From an uncultured Gammaproteobacteria bacterium (GTDB lineage Bacteria > Pseudomonadota > Gammaproteobacteria > Pseudomonadales > Porticoccaceae), in contig CAJXQR010000001.1 of assembly GCA_913058345.1 (NCBI GenBank), positions 62,001-126,000 on the forward strand: a stretch of 64,000 nt of DNA, in the 5' to 3' direction. The notes under the pieces are model-generated. The model saw nothing but the letters and a program-made list of their open reading frames with translations, was not told the origin of the DNA and searched no databases. Every line of letters starts with the position of its first letter. Within the stretch, counting starts at the first letter, position 1. Positions 46,824 to 55,257 of the stretch are shown piece by piece. The translations under genes were made by a program, and so were the position numbers.

Positions 46824-49193
46824 TTAGAGCATTCCCCGTATCCCAATACTGAAGCCTCGTCCAGGTAGTGGCGCCAAGTCCTTTAGAAAGGAAGAGTGCA
46901 CCCGTGCCTTTTCGTCGCCTAAGTTACGACCTTTGAGATAGATAGTCAGGTTTTTACTGCTACGGACGAAGGTGTAAGCCAGCTCCGCATCGATGAGAGT
47001 ATAGGCATCGGTTGTGGTTTCGAATTGAGCTGTCTTGTCTTGCTCAAAATAGTGGGAAATATCCACTTCAGCTTCCCAGCCATTGCTTTCATAGCGCAAT
47101 TGGCTGCCCAGGCGTACGGGAGGAATGCGGGGAAGATTTCCGCCGTCATCCAGTTTGCCGCGGATGCTGTCGCCCCAAAAGCTCAGCGTGATAGGGGCGG
47201 ACACTTGCCAGGCCAATTGGGCCTCTATTCCGTACAACGTCGCATCTGCTTGTTCAAACAGATAGACCGGTAGGTCACTGCCATGGTCATGATCATGATC
47301 TTCTTCCACTTCTTCGTGTTCAAAGTCTTCACTACTCAGACCCGTATTGCGCTCGTAATAGAAATTATCCACCTCATTGTAGAACAGGTTCACCACCCAC
47401 CCGATATCGCCTGAATGTTTACGTAAGCTCAGGTCAATATTATTAGAAACTTCTTCGTCAACATCGTTACCGTCATGAAAATGCGGGCTTTCGCCATCAT
47501 GTAGCCAGAACAGAGCGCCGACTTCAAAGCTGCTGGTGCCGATGTGAGGGCCGTAGGAAAACAACTCCGAGGCACTGGGTGCTCGTTGAGCGTGAGTCAC
47601 TGAGAGGGCGGCGTTGTAGTCTGCCGCAAAATCCCAAACTACACCTACGGAGAGGCTGTAGGGTGTGAAATCTATTTCGTCGAAGTGCAGTAGGTCGTCT
47701 TCATCGTGGCCAAAGACGATGGGGTCAGCGTCGAGAGTGACTTTTTCGACCCGCGCTCCGAGTTGCCATAGAAAATCACCGAAGTGCTTTTCTTGCATCA
47801 GGGCAATGGCGTAGCTGTCGGTGCTGCTTGGTGGGGTGAAGGCCTCTTCGCCAACAGCTTCAAAATCTGAAAGCTTGGCTTCGAAAGACAGTGCACCACG
47901 CCAGCCGGCGATTTCCTGAAGCATAAGATCGACGCGGGCTTGTAGAGTTTCATTACTGAACACAGTGCCAACCTCGCCATTTTCGAGTTCGGCGTGTTCG
48001 TAATCAGTATAACCAATGCGCGTGTTAACACCGCTCAGCCATGGTGTATCCAGCGAGAGCTCACTAATCAGTTGCCAGCGGTCCTGTTTTAGATCGGAGA
48101 ATACATTGGCATCCTCTTCTTCATACTCATCGTGCTCGTCTTCATGTTCTTCTTCTTCATGGCCATGGCTGTGACCGGGAATACCGTTGGTCCGTTCCAG
48201 TCGTCCATAGGCCAGGCCGATATAGCCATTGTCCAGTAGTAGGCTACCACCGATATTGAACCCTTTACTTTCTGAGGCGCTGTTTTCCAGCACGCCGTTT
48301 CGATGTTCGTCGTGGCCTTCTTCCTCATGCTCTTCCTCTGTTTCTTGTACGGCGAGACCGGGGACCTCGTAGTCGCTGCCATCCCGCCAGAAACCGTCAA
48401 GATGAAAAGCGAATTGTTCGTTGCCGCCGGTATAAGCCAGAGAGGTCTCATCTTCATCAGATACGGTGTTGTGCCCCATTGAGAACACGCCCTTGGCCTC
48501 GCTAGAGGAGGGTACCCGATCATCGACAATGTTGACTACACCGCCAATGGCACCGGAGCCATAGAACAAGGTAGCCGGACCGCGCAGGATTTCGATCTGC
48601 TCGGCAGTACTTGCCTCGGTGGCCACCGCGTGATCGGGGCCGACGCGTGATGCGTCACTGACATCAAGACCATTTTGGGTGATTAACACCCGTGGCCCAC
48701 TTAAACCACGGATAATCGGACTGCTGGCCACTGGTCCAAAATAGCTGGAATGTACGCCCACTTCGTTTTTTAAGGTCTCCCCTAGAGTGGATGCCTGTTT
48801 TCTACGCAGTTCATCGCCGGCCACGACAGTGACGGGTTGGGCTGATTCCATAATAGAGGTGTGGAAGGGCGTGGCGGTAACATCAATCTGTTCAATGATT
48901 GAGCGTCGTAAGGCAATCTGGAGTGCATCATTGTTGCCTGCTTCCACATGGAGGGTCTGGTGGCTGTAACCGGGTGCATGAATATGGAGTTCGGCAGCGG
49001 CATCGGTCTCCAGTGTGAATTGTCCCTGGGCATTAGTGCGGGTATTTAGCTGGCTGCCAATGACTTCAATGGCAGCGTCACTGACGGGGTTGCCAGAGGC
49101 ATCGGTGACCTGTCCCGACAGCGCTTGAGCTAAGTTTGAAAGGGTCAGTCCTGACAAGGTCAATAGGGCGAGAAAGCTCGCGGATTGTTTCAT
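46824..49193 (-). CDS. TonB-dependent receptor, ZnuD-like, with His/Asp/Glu-rich loops
   Basis: 789 aa outer-membrane receptor. Signal peptide (residues 1–24), then a carboxypeptidase-regulatory-like beta domain (about 26–95, SGQVTDASGNPVSDA), the plug (about 110–225, with RRKQASTLGETL and RVLITQNGLDV) and a 22-strand barrel. Three predicted surface loops are packed with His and acids: EEHEEEGHDEH, HSHGHEEEEHEDEHDEY and EEVEEDHDHDHG, as in zinc-piracy receptors such as Neisseria ZnuD. The likely substrate is Zn2+ (Ni or Cu possible). It follows a DksA2-like gene with a Zur box, supporting zinc uptake under starvation. Confidence 0.82.
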   Translation of the reverse strand: MKQSASFLALLTLSGLTLSNLAQALSGQVTDASGNPVSDAAIEVIGSQLNTRTNAQGQFTLETDAAAELHIHAPGYSHQTLHVEAGNNDALQIALRRSIIEQIDVTATPFHTSIMESAQPVTVVAGDELRRKQASTLGETLKNEVGVHSSYFGPVASSPIIRGLSGPRVLITQNGLDVSDASRVGPDHAVATEASTAEQIEILRGPATLFYGSGAIGGVVNIVDDRVPSSSEAKGVFSMGHNTVSDEDETSLAYTGGNEQFAFHLDGFWRDGSDYEVPGLAVQETEEEHEEEGHDEHRNGVLENSASESKGFNIGGSLLLDNGYIGLAYGRLERTNGIPGHSHGHEEEEHEDEHDEYEEEDANVFSDLKQDRWQLISELSLDTPWLSGVNTRIGYTDYEHAELENGEVGTVFSNETLQARVDLMLQEIAGWRGALSFEAKLSDFEAVGEEAFTPPSSTDSYAIALMQEKHFGDFLWQLGARVEKVTLDADPIVFGHDEDDLLHFDEIDFTPYSLSVGVVWDFAADYNAALSVTHAQRAPSASELFSYGPHIGTSSFEVGALFWLHDGESPHFHDGNDVDEEVSNNIDLSLRKHSGDIGWVVNLFYNEVDNFYYERNTGLSSEDFEHEEVEEDHDHDHGSDLPVYLFEQADATLYGIEAQLAWQVSAPITLSFWGDSIRGKLDDGGNLPRIPPVRLGSQLRYESNGWEAEVDISHYFEQDKTAQFETTTDAYTLIDAELAYTFVRSSKNLTIYLKGRNLGDEKARVHSSFLKDLAPLPGRGFSIGIRGML

Positions 49194-49306
49194 TATCTAC
49201 TCCTGGCGGTGTGTGGTACGGGTGGGTGATGCGTTGGCTAATACAAATCGCGAGTGGTCAATAATAAAGTGATAAAGACGTCCTTAGCGATGGTGCTGAA
49301 CATGGT

Positions 49307-49675
49307 TTACATCGTAGTTTTTACCGTTGTGCAATATTCGGTGGTGGGATGTATCAGTAGTTGGGCAATGCCGATTGGCTCTCCGCTGATTAGACAGTAG
49401 CCGTAGTCTCCGTTATGGATACGCTTTAGAGCGGCGTCAATTTCGTGTAGCTTTTTTATTTCTTGTTCCACAATACGCCGTGCTATCCGAGTTTCTTCTT
49501 CATCTTGGGCTCGGCCTGTTTTATCGCTGCGTTCAGTGTGTTCGGCGAAACTTTTTTGCTCATTATGAATCTGGCAAAAAGCCGATTCCTTGAGTGTAAG
49601 TAGCTTATTTGAGAAGTGCGACAATTGCTGCGCGTTCATGTACGGCTTTAATGCGATATATTTAGGTAATACCAT
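49307..49675 (-). CDS. dksA2: DksA paralogue with degenerate zinc finger (DksA2-like)
   Basis: About 122 aa. It binds the RNA polymerase secondary channel with ppGpp in this family. The N-terminal helix (YMNAQQLSHFSNKLLTLK), the coiled coil with acidic tip (ERSDKTGRAQDEEETRIARR) and the finger region GDYGYCLISGEPIGIAQLLIHPTTEYC are visible. Of the four Zn ligands only Cys94 and Cys115 remain; the others are Ser97 and Val118. Zinc-independent DksA2 replaces DksA when zinc is scarce in Pseudomonas. ATG 49675 is chosen because the longer ORF would run through the Zur box; ATG 49639 is an alternative. Confidence 0.8.
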   Translation of the reverse strand: MVLPKYIALKPYMNAQQLSHFSNKLLTLKESAFCQIHNEQKSFAEHTERSDKTGRAQDEEETRIARRIVEQEIKKLHEIDAALKRIHNGDYGYCLISGEPIGIAQLLIHPTTEYCTTVKTTM

Positions 49676-49727
49676 GATGAGTGGGCCGTCTCTGTCTTGT
49701 GTTATGACACGAGCTATCTTAATGAAA

Positions 49728-49740
49728 GTTATAATGTAAC
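49728..49740 (-). promoter_or_regulatory. Zur box upstream of dksA2
   Basis: The core GTTATAATGTAAC matches the gammaproteobacterial Zur core GTTATAATATAAC at 12 of 13 positions, and the flanks GAAA on the left and ATATC on the right extend the similarity to the full 23-bp operator. It lies about 50 bp before the chosen dksA2 start, a normal repressor position. A weaker palindrome GTGTTATGACAC (49699–49710) lies between box and gene. Confidence 0.75.
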
Positions 49741-50011
49741 ATATCATAAATGGCCTGCTCGATTTGGGCAAGCACCAAAAAAACAAGTAGGGGTTGAACA
49801 GTGGTCAAGGGAGACAGCTGAAACAGTATTTTGATCAGAGAGAATACAGCTCAAGGGTAATGGCTTTACGACAGCAGGTTTAGCGTTGACGAGTAAATTT
49901 ATCGGTAGTGAGAAGGTGTTAGTCGAGACCGTTATGGTGACTTTTTGAGGAAGATATCTTCAGGATCTGCCCTCGTTGAACAGCCGTGGAATCGTTAAGT
50001 AAAGCTGGGAC

Positions 50012-51559
50012 TTAAATCATGATCGGTGTTGAGGATGCCTTTGCTTTTTCCGGATCCTCTTTAATTGTCGGCCAATAGTAAGTCTTGCTAACACTATCCT
50101 CATCAAGAGATTCCAGTTTTATATCGAAGCCCCAAAGACGATGGATATGTTTCAGTACTTCAGGCGTGGATGCCTCTTCCATAGGGCGGTGATCGTGCAC
50201 ATAATGACGGAGTAATAAACTGCGGTCGCCACTAAGATTGGCATTGACCACCTGAATATTTGGCTCGTTATTACCAATATTATGTGTGCCGGCAAGGGCT
50301 TCCCTAATTATTTGGTAACCGCCGTCGTTATGTATTGCGGCGACTTCCAGGTAGTCATTTCTATCACTATCGAGCACAGCAAAAAGCTTTAGATCTCGGA
50401 TTAATTTTGGTGATAAAAACTGCAGAATGAAGCTCTCATCTTTGTAGTTTTCCATCGCAAAGTGTAACGTTTCTAGCCAGGGGCTACCGGCAATATCAGG
50501 AAACCAGCGTTTGTCTTCTTCACTCGGCTTTTCGCACATTCTGCGGATATCCTGCATCATAGCAAAACCGAGGGTATAGGGATTGATACCGCTAAAACCG
50601 GGATGATCGTAAGGTGGTTGATAAACTACATTGGTGTGGGACTGAAGAAACTCTAGCATGAAGCCCTCGCTGACACGTCCCTGATGGTACAAGTCATACA
50701 GCAAGTGGTAGTGCCAAAAGCAGGCCCAGCCTTCGTTCATTACTTTGGTTTGGCGTTGGGGATATAAGTACTGTGCCATTTTGCGCACGATGCGGATGAT
50801 TTCCCGCTGCCAGGGCTCCAGTAGGGGCGCATCTTTTTCAAAAAAATAGAGCAGGTTTTCCTGAGGTTCAGATGGATAGGTTAATTGTGCTTCTGGTTCG
50901 ATAGTGTTGCTATGCTGGGGAATGGTGCGCCACAAATCATTGACTTGCTGTTGAAGAATCGTTTCACGTTGCTGTTGGTTTTCTCTTTCTTCTTGCAACG
51001 AAAGAGGGTAGGGACGCTTGTAGCGGTCGACCCCGTAGTTCATCAAGGCATGGCAGGCATCAAGTATAGATTCAACAGCTTCAAGTCCATAGCGCTCCTC
51101 ACACTTGCTCACATAGCCACGAGAAAAAACTAGATAGTCGACGATGGAGCTGGCGTCAGTCCAGGTCTTAAATAGATAATTACCTTTAAAAAAGGAGTTG
51201 TGACCAAAGCAGGCATGAGCGATTACAAGCGCCTGCATCGTTAGCGTGTTTTCTTCTTGCAAGTAAGCGATACAAGGGTTGGAATTAATCACCAATTCAT
51301 AGGCCAGGCCCATGTGGCCGCGACGATAATTTTGCTCAGTACCAATAAAGTGCTTACCAAAAGACCAGTGGTTGTAATTAATGGGCATGCCAATGGAGGT
51401 GTAGGCATCCATCATTTGCTCGGAATTAATTAACTCGATCTGGTTGGGGTATGTGTCCAGTTGGTAACCCTCAGCCAGTTCCCCAATTACTTTTTCATAG
51501 GTCTCGAGTAATTCAAATGTCCATTCTGAGCTATCTGAAATAAGCAGGCTTTCGCTCAT
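50012..51559 (-). CDS. SpoVR/YcgB family protein
   Basis: 515 aa. Typical blocks are NYNHWSFGKHF, AYELVINSNPCIAYLQEENT, IAHACFGHNSFFK, NEGWACFWHYHLL, and the C-terminal half after YTLGFAMMQDIRRMCEKP. The conserved His/Glu pattern (NEGWA, FGHNSFF) suggests a metal site, but no activity is proven. It is the third gene of the prkA–yeaH–spoVR operon, overlapping yeaH by four bases; in E. coli and pseudomonads this trio is linked to nutrient and stationary-phase stress. Confidence 0.92.
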   Translation of the reverse strand: MSESLLISDSSEWTFELLETYEKVIGELAEGYQLDTYPNQIELINSEQMMDAYTSIGMPINYNHWSFGKHFIGTEQNYRRGHMGLAYELVINSNPCIAYLQEENTLTMQALVIAHACFGHNSFFKGNYLFKTWTDASSIVDYLVFSRGYVSKCEERYGLEAVESILDACHALMNYGVDRYKRPYPLSLQEERENQQQRETILQQQVNDLWRTIPQHSNTIEPEAQLTYPSEPQENLLYFFEKDAPLLEPWQREIIRIVRKMAQYLYPQRQTKVMNEGWACFWHYHLLYDLYHQGRVSEGFMLEFLQSHTNVVYQPPYDHPGFSGINPYTLGFAMMQDIRRMCEKPSEEDKRWFPDIAGSPWLETLHFAMENYKDESFILQFLSPKLIRDLKLFAVLDSDRNDYLEVAAIHNDGGYQIIREALAGTHNIGNNEPNIQVVNANLSGDRSLLLRHYVHDHRPMEEASTPEVLKHIHRLWGFDIKLESLDEDSVSKTYYWPTIKEDPEKAKASSTPIMI

Positions 51560-52815
51560 CGGTCTTGCTTCCTGAATAAGGCGCGCAGAACGGGGTAGAT
51601 GTCAGCAGCGCTAGTAATATGCTGCATGGCAAAGGTTTCACCATGTTCTGCCGCTATTGAAAGATAGGATTTCCACAATACATTATCTCGATGGGCAATT
51701 TCGACATAAGCGAAATACTGTAGTTTCGGTAATAAATGGGTGAGTAATTCCTGGCACTGTGTGCTGTCATCGTGCCAGTTGTCCCCGTCAGAAGCCTGGG
51801 CCGCATAAATATTCCATTCATTCGTGGGGTAGCGTTTGTCAATAACCTCCTGAGTTAATTTCAGTGCACTGGAGACCACAGTCCCGCCGGTTTCGCGCGA
51901 ATAAAAAAAGTCGTGCTCATCCACTTCGCTAGCAACAGTGTGATGACGAATAAAGACGATATCTGTTTTTTCGTAGTGCCGGTCAAGAAACAGGTAGAGC
52001 AAAATGAAAAAACGTTTTGCGAGATCCTTGGTGGCCTGATCCATGGACCCGGAGACATCCATAATACAAAACATGACCGCCTTTGAGCAGGGTACGGGTT
52101 CGAGTATCTGCTGGTGATAACGTAGATCAATATCGTCGAGAAAGGGCACTCGGTTGATTTTGTCACGCAGCCGGGCGATTTCTTCTTCCAGTTCGTCTGC
52201 CTTTACGACGGAAAAAGAGGGTTGTTGACGTAGCTCTTTGAGTTGTGTTTGCAGCGCGCGTAGTGCTTTACGCTTAGCGGCACTCATGGCAATACGTCGA
52301 GCGCTGGCAGAGCGCATAGAACGGATAACACTGATGTTGGACGGTGAGCCACTGCTGCTAAAGCCCGCTCGTCGTGGTTTAAAATCTCTATCGACAGCCA
52401 ACTGTTTGCGTATCAGGTTGGGTAGTTCGAGATCTTCAAACAACAGCTCGAGAAACTCCTGTTGGCTGATTTCGAAGACAAAATCGTCATTGCCCTCGCC
52501 AGTGTTGCTAGCTTGTGGATCCCCGCCATCGGCTCCCCCTTTGGGGCGTGGCAATTTGTCACCGCTGGCAAATTCGTGATTGCCAGGGAATACGCGAATT
52601 TGTCGTCCGCCAGGCCCGTGTTTAAAGTGAGGCTCAGAGGTATCTTTGTTCGCAATATTAATTGACTCGCCTTTATCGATATCGGTAATGCTGCGTTCGC
52701 GCAAACGCTCCTCCAGCGAGCGGCGGATTTGTGCTTTATGGCGTTTTAAAAACCGTTGACGGTTAACGGCGCTTTTGTTTTTACCTTGCTGTCGTCGATC
52801 AATCAAAAATCCCAT
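51556..52815 (-). CDS. yeaH: YeaH/YhbH (DUF444) protein with VWA-like domain
   Basis: 419 aa. N-terminus MGFLIDRRQQGKNKSAVNRQRFLKRHK is diagnostic; the basic, disordered start leads to PGNHEFASGDKLPRPKGG. The C-terminal half resembles a von Willebrand A domain with the MIDAS-like CIMDVSGSMDQATKDLAKRF and TGGTVVSSAL. ATG 52815 has AAGGAGA upstream; a 69-residue extension in frame into the prkA intergenic region is rejected. Partner of PrkA kinase; precise role unknown. Confidence 0.92.
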   Translation of the reverse strand: MGFLIDRRQQGKNKSAVNRQRFLKRHKAQIRRSLEERLRERSITDIDKGESINIANKDTSEPHFKHGPGGRQIRVFPGNHEFASGDKLPRPKGGADGGDPQASNTGEGNDDFVFEISQQEFLELLFEDLELPNLIRKQLAVDRDFKPRRAGFSSSGSPSNISVIRSMRSASARRIAMSAAKRKALRALQTQLKELRQQPSFSVVKADELEEEIARLRDKINRVPFLDDIDLRYHQQILEPVPCSKAVMFCIMDVSGSMDQATKDLAKRFFILLYLFLDRHYEKTDIVFIRHHTVASEVDEHDFFYSRETGGTVVSSALKLTQEVIDKRYPTNEWNIYAAQASDGDNWHDDSTQCQELLTHLLPKLQYFAYVEIAHRDNVLWKSYLSIAAEHGETFAMQHITSAADIYPVLRALFRKQDR

Positions 52816-52837
52816 GGTATCTCCTTGCGGACTTATT

Positions 52838-54760
52838 TCACTGCGATTTTCTGACGCGCAAATACCACTCGGAGAGTAAGCGAACTTGTTTTTCGGTATA
52901 GCCGCGTTCGACCATGCGGTGGACAAAGTTTTGATGCTTGTTCTTTTCGTCCTCAGATGACTTGGCGCTGAAGGAAATGACCGGCAGTAAATCTTCGGTG
53001 CTGGCAAACATTTTTTTCTCAATCACTGAGCGGAGTTTTTCATAGCTGGTCCATTTAGGGTTGTCGCCTTCGTTACTGGCGCGGGCGCGTAGTACGAAAT
53101 TGACGATTTCACTACGGAAGTCTTTGGGGTTGCTAATACCAGCGGGCTTTTCGATTTTCTCAAGTTCAGCATTAAGCGTTTCTCGGTCAGAAATCTCGCC
53201 CGTTTCAGGATCTCGGTATTCCTGGTCCTGCACCCAAAAATCGGCATAAGTGACATAGCGATCAAAGAGGTTTTGCCCATACTCAGAGTAAGATTCCAAA
53301 TAGGCGGTTTGAATTTCCTTGCCAATAAATTCGATATAGTTAGGCGCGAGATATTCTTTTATATAATTAAAATAACGATCGCGTGTCTCGGCCGGGAACT
53401 GTTCCTGCTCGATTTGGTTTTCGAGTACATAAAGCAGGTGCACAGGGTTCGCGGCAATTTCCGTGTTATCGAAGTTAAATACCTTCGATAACACTTTAAA
53501 AGCAAAGCGGGTCGATAGACCCTGCATGCCTTCGTCGACGCCTGCGTTGTCGCGATATTCCTGTATTGATTTGGCTTTCGGGTCGACGTCTTTCAAATTT
53601 TCACCGTCGTAAATACGCATCTTGGAGTAAATGCTAGAGTTTTCAGGCTCAGTAATGCGCGATAAAGTGGTGAACTGGGCGAGCATTTTAAGCGTGTCCG
53701 GTGAACAGGGGGCACTGGCTAGAGAGCTATTTTCAAGCAGCTTGGCGTAAATTTTGATCTCATCACTGACGCGCATGCAGTAGGGCACTTTGACGATATA
53801 GACTCGGTCGATAAAAGCTTCATTGCTGCGATTGTTCTTAAAGGTTTGCCACTCCGCTTCGTTTGAGTGAGCCAGTACCGTCCCCTCGTAAGGTATGTTG
53901 CCAATAGCTTCGGTGCCGTTGTAATTACTTTCCTGTGTGGCAGTTAGCAGTGGGTGCAATACTTTAATGGGTGCCTTGAACATTTCGACAAATTCGAGGA
54001 GCCCCTGGTTTGAGCGGCACAGCCCCCCGGAATAGCTGTAGGCATCGGGATCGTCTTGCGAAAATTCTTCGAGACGGCGAATGTCGACCTTGCCGACCAA
54101 GGCAGAGATGTCCTGATTATTTTCATCCCCAGGCTCGGTTTTACAAATACCAATTTGGTCGGGTCGTGAGGGAAATACGCGCGTGACACGAAACTGTGTA
54201 ATATCGCCACCGTATTCGTGCAGACGTTTCACCGCCCAGGGTGACATTTTGGCGCGAAGGTAGCGTGTCGGAATGCCATATTCTTGCTTCAGAATCTCGC
54301 CGTCTTCCGATTTTTCAAATAAGCCTAATGGCGATTCGAAAACAGGTGAGTCTTTGAGGCAATAAATGGGCTGTTTTTCCATTAAGCTCTTTAGCTTTTC
54401 AGCGAGAGATGATTTGCCTCCACCGACCGGGCCGAGTAAATAAAGTATTTGCTTTTGCTCTTCGAGACCCTGTGCAGCATGGCGATAAAAACTGACGATA
54501 TTTTCGACAGCCTCTTCCATACCATAGAAGTCTTCAAAGGGCTTATAGCGGCTGATGACTTTATTGGAAAATATTCTGCTCAGCCTGGGGTCTTGTGACG
54601 TGTCGACCATCTGCGGCTCACCAATGGCCAGTAGCAGGCGTTCGGCAGCGGTGGCGTAAACGCTCGGATCTTCACGACACAGTGTCAGGTAGTCCTGAAT
54701 ACTGTATTCCTCTACCTGAGTCTCTTGATACTTTTCCTGATAGTGACTGAATAGCGACAT
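52838..54760 (-). CDS. prkA: PrkA/YeaG serine protein kinase (AAA+ type)
   Basis: 640 aa. The N-terminal AAA+ domain has Walker A GPVGGGKSSLAEKL (about residue 110), then RLEEFSQDDPDAYSYSGGLCRSNQGLLEF and EAIGNIPYEGTVLAHSNEAEWQTF. The C-terminal PrkA domain follows from about 420. AAAGGAG precedes ATG 54760. First gene of the operon with yeaH (22 bp gap) and spoVR. Some members have been shown to act as ATP-dependent proteases rather than kinases, so the name is historical. Confidence 0.94.
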   Translation of the reverse strand: MSLFSHYQEKYQETQVEEYSIQDYLTLCREDPSVYATAAERLLLAIGEPQMVDTSQDPRLSRIFSNKVISRYKPFEDFYGMEEAVENIVSFYRHAAQGLEEQKQILYLLGPVGGGKSSLAEKLKSLMEKQPIYCLKDSPVFESPLGLFEKSEDGEILKQEYGIPTRYLRAKMSPWAVKRLHEYGGDITQFRVTRVFPSRPDQIGICKTEPGDENNQDISALVGKVDIRRLEEFSQDDPDAYSYSGGLCRSNQGLLEFVEMFKAPIKVLHPLLTATQESNYNGTEAIGNIPYEGTVLAHSNEAEWQTFKNNRSNEAFIDRVYIVKVPYCMRVSDEIKIYAKLLENSSLASAPCSPDTLKMLAQFTTLSRITEPENSSIYSKMRIYDGENLKDVDPKAKSIQEYRDNAGVDEGMQGLSTRFAFKVLSKVFNFDNTEIAANPVHLLYVLENQIEQEQFPAETRDRYFNYIKEYLAPNYIEFIGKEIQTAYLESYSEYGQNLFDRYVTYADFWVQDQEYRDPETGEISDRETLNAELEKIEKPAGISNPKDFRSEIVNFVLRARASNEGDNPKWTSYEKLRSVIEKKMFASTEDLLPVISFSAKSSEDEKNKHQNFVHRMVERGYTEKQVRLLSEWYLRVRKSQ

Positions 54761-55257
54761 AAGTTAGCTCCTTTGCTATCAATTTAGACACCTCGCTTGA
54801 ATAAATCTGCAATAAAAATGCCGCCATAATTTCTCTGACTCTGTTGAGGCTTAAAATTTCGCTAAGCCCTGTTCTTTGAAGAAAAGTGACATCGCTGCAA
54901 ACTAGGCAAAGTTTGAGCCTTACTCCGTCAAACTGCCTTGTACATGTTTGTATCGTGCTGGTCTTATGCTTGACGCTTTTATGCTGTAAATGATTTAAGA
55001 AAATGCTAGTTAGGACAAATAGAGCTATATGGAATGAGACATAGAGCAGAAACGCCTCGTGGATTGGCTTAACCCTTGTCGAGCCAGGAGAGTGAATTGA
55101 GCGCTCGTTGGTCGATCGCTCATCTATGGTGCACATATAAGGGCACGGTAAAATTTGAACGTTGAGATGATCTACGGGTGTTTCCAAAGCTGCTGGTTGT
55201 GGGGATTTACAGTACAATGCGCGCTGTTTTCATCTTCCAACTGATAGAGATTTTTTG
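54761..55257. other. Divergent intergenic region prkA / purL
   Basis: 497 bp without a credible gene. It contains a strong hairpin at 54904–54938: AGGC-AA-AGTTTGA pairs with TCAAACTGCCT with a two-base bulge and 11-base loop, lying about 145 bp upstream of prkA on its transcribed strand. Close to purL, TACAAT (near 55213) could be a -10 element, but no clear -35 or PurR site is seen. Confidence 0.5.

Noticed and set aside
49676-49786. Upstream extension of the DksA2-like ORF
   Set aside because: It would place the Zur box inside the gene and adds a hydrophobic Cys-rich stretch unknown in DksA proteins.
54672-55217. 181-codon minus-strand ORF upstream of prkA
   Set aside because: It overlaps the conserved prkA N-terminus in another frame, has Cys/Thr/Ser-rich low-quality composition and no ribosome site; read as chance ORF plus intergenic DNA.
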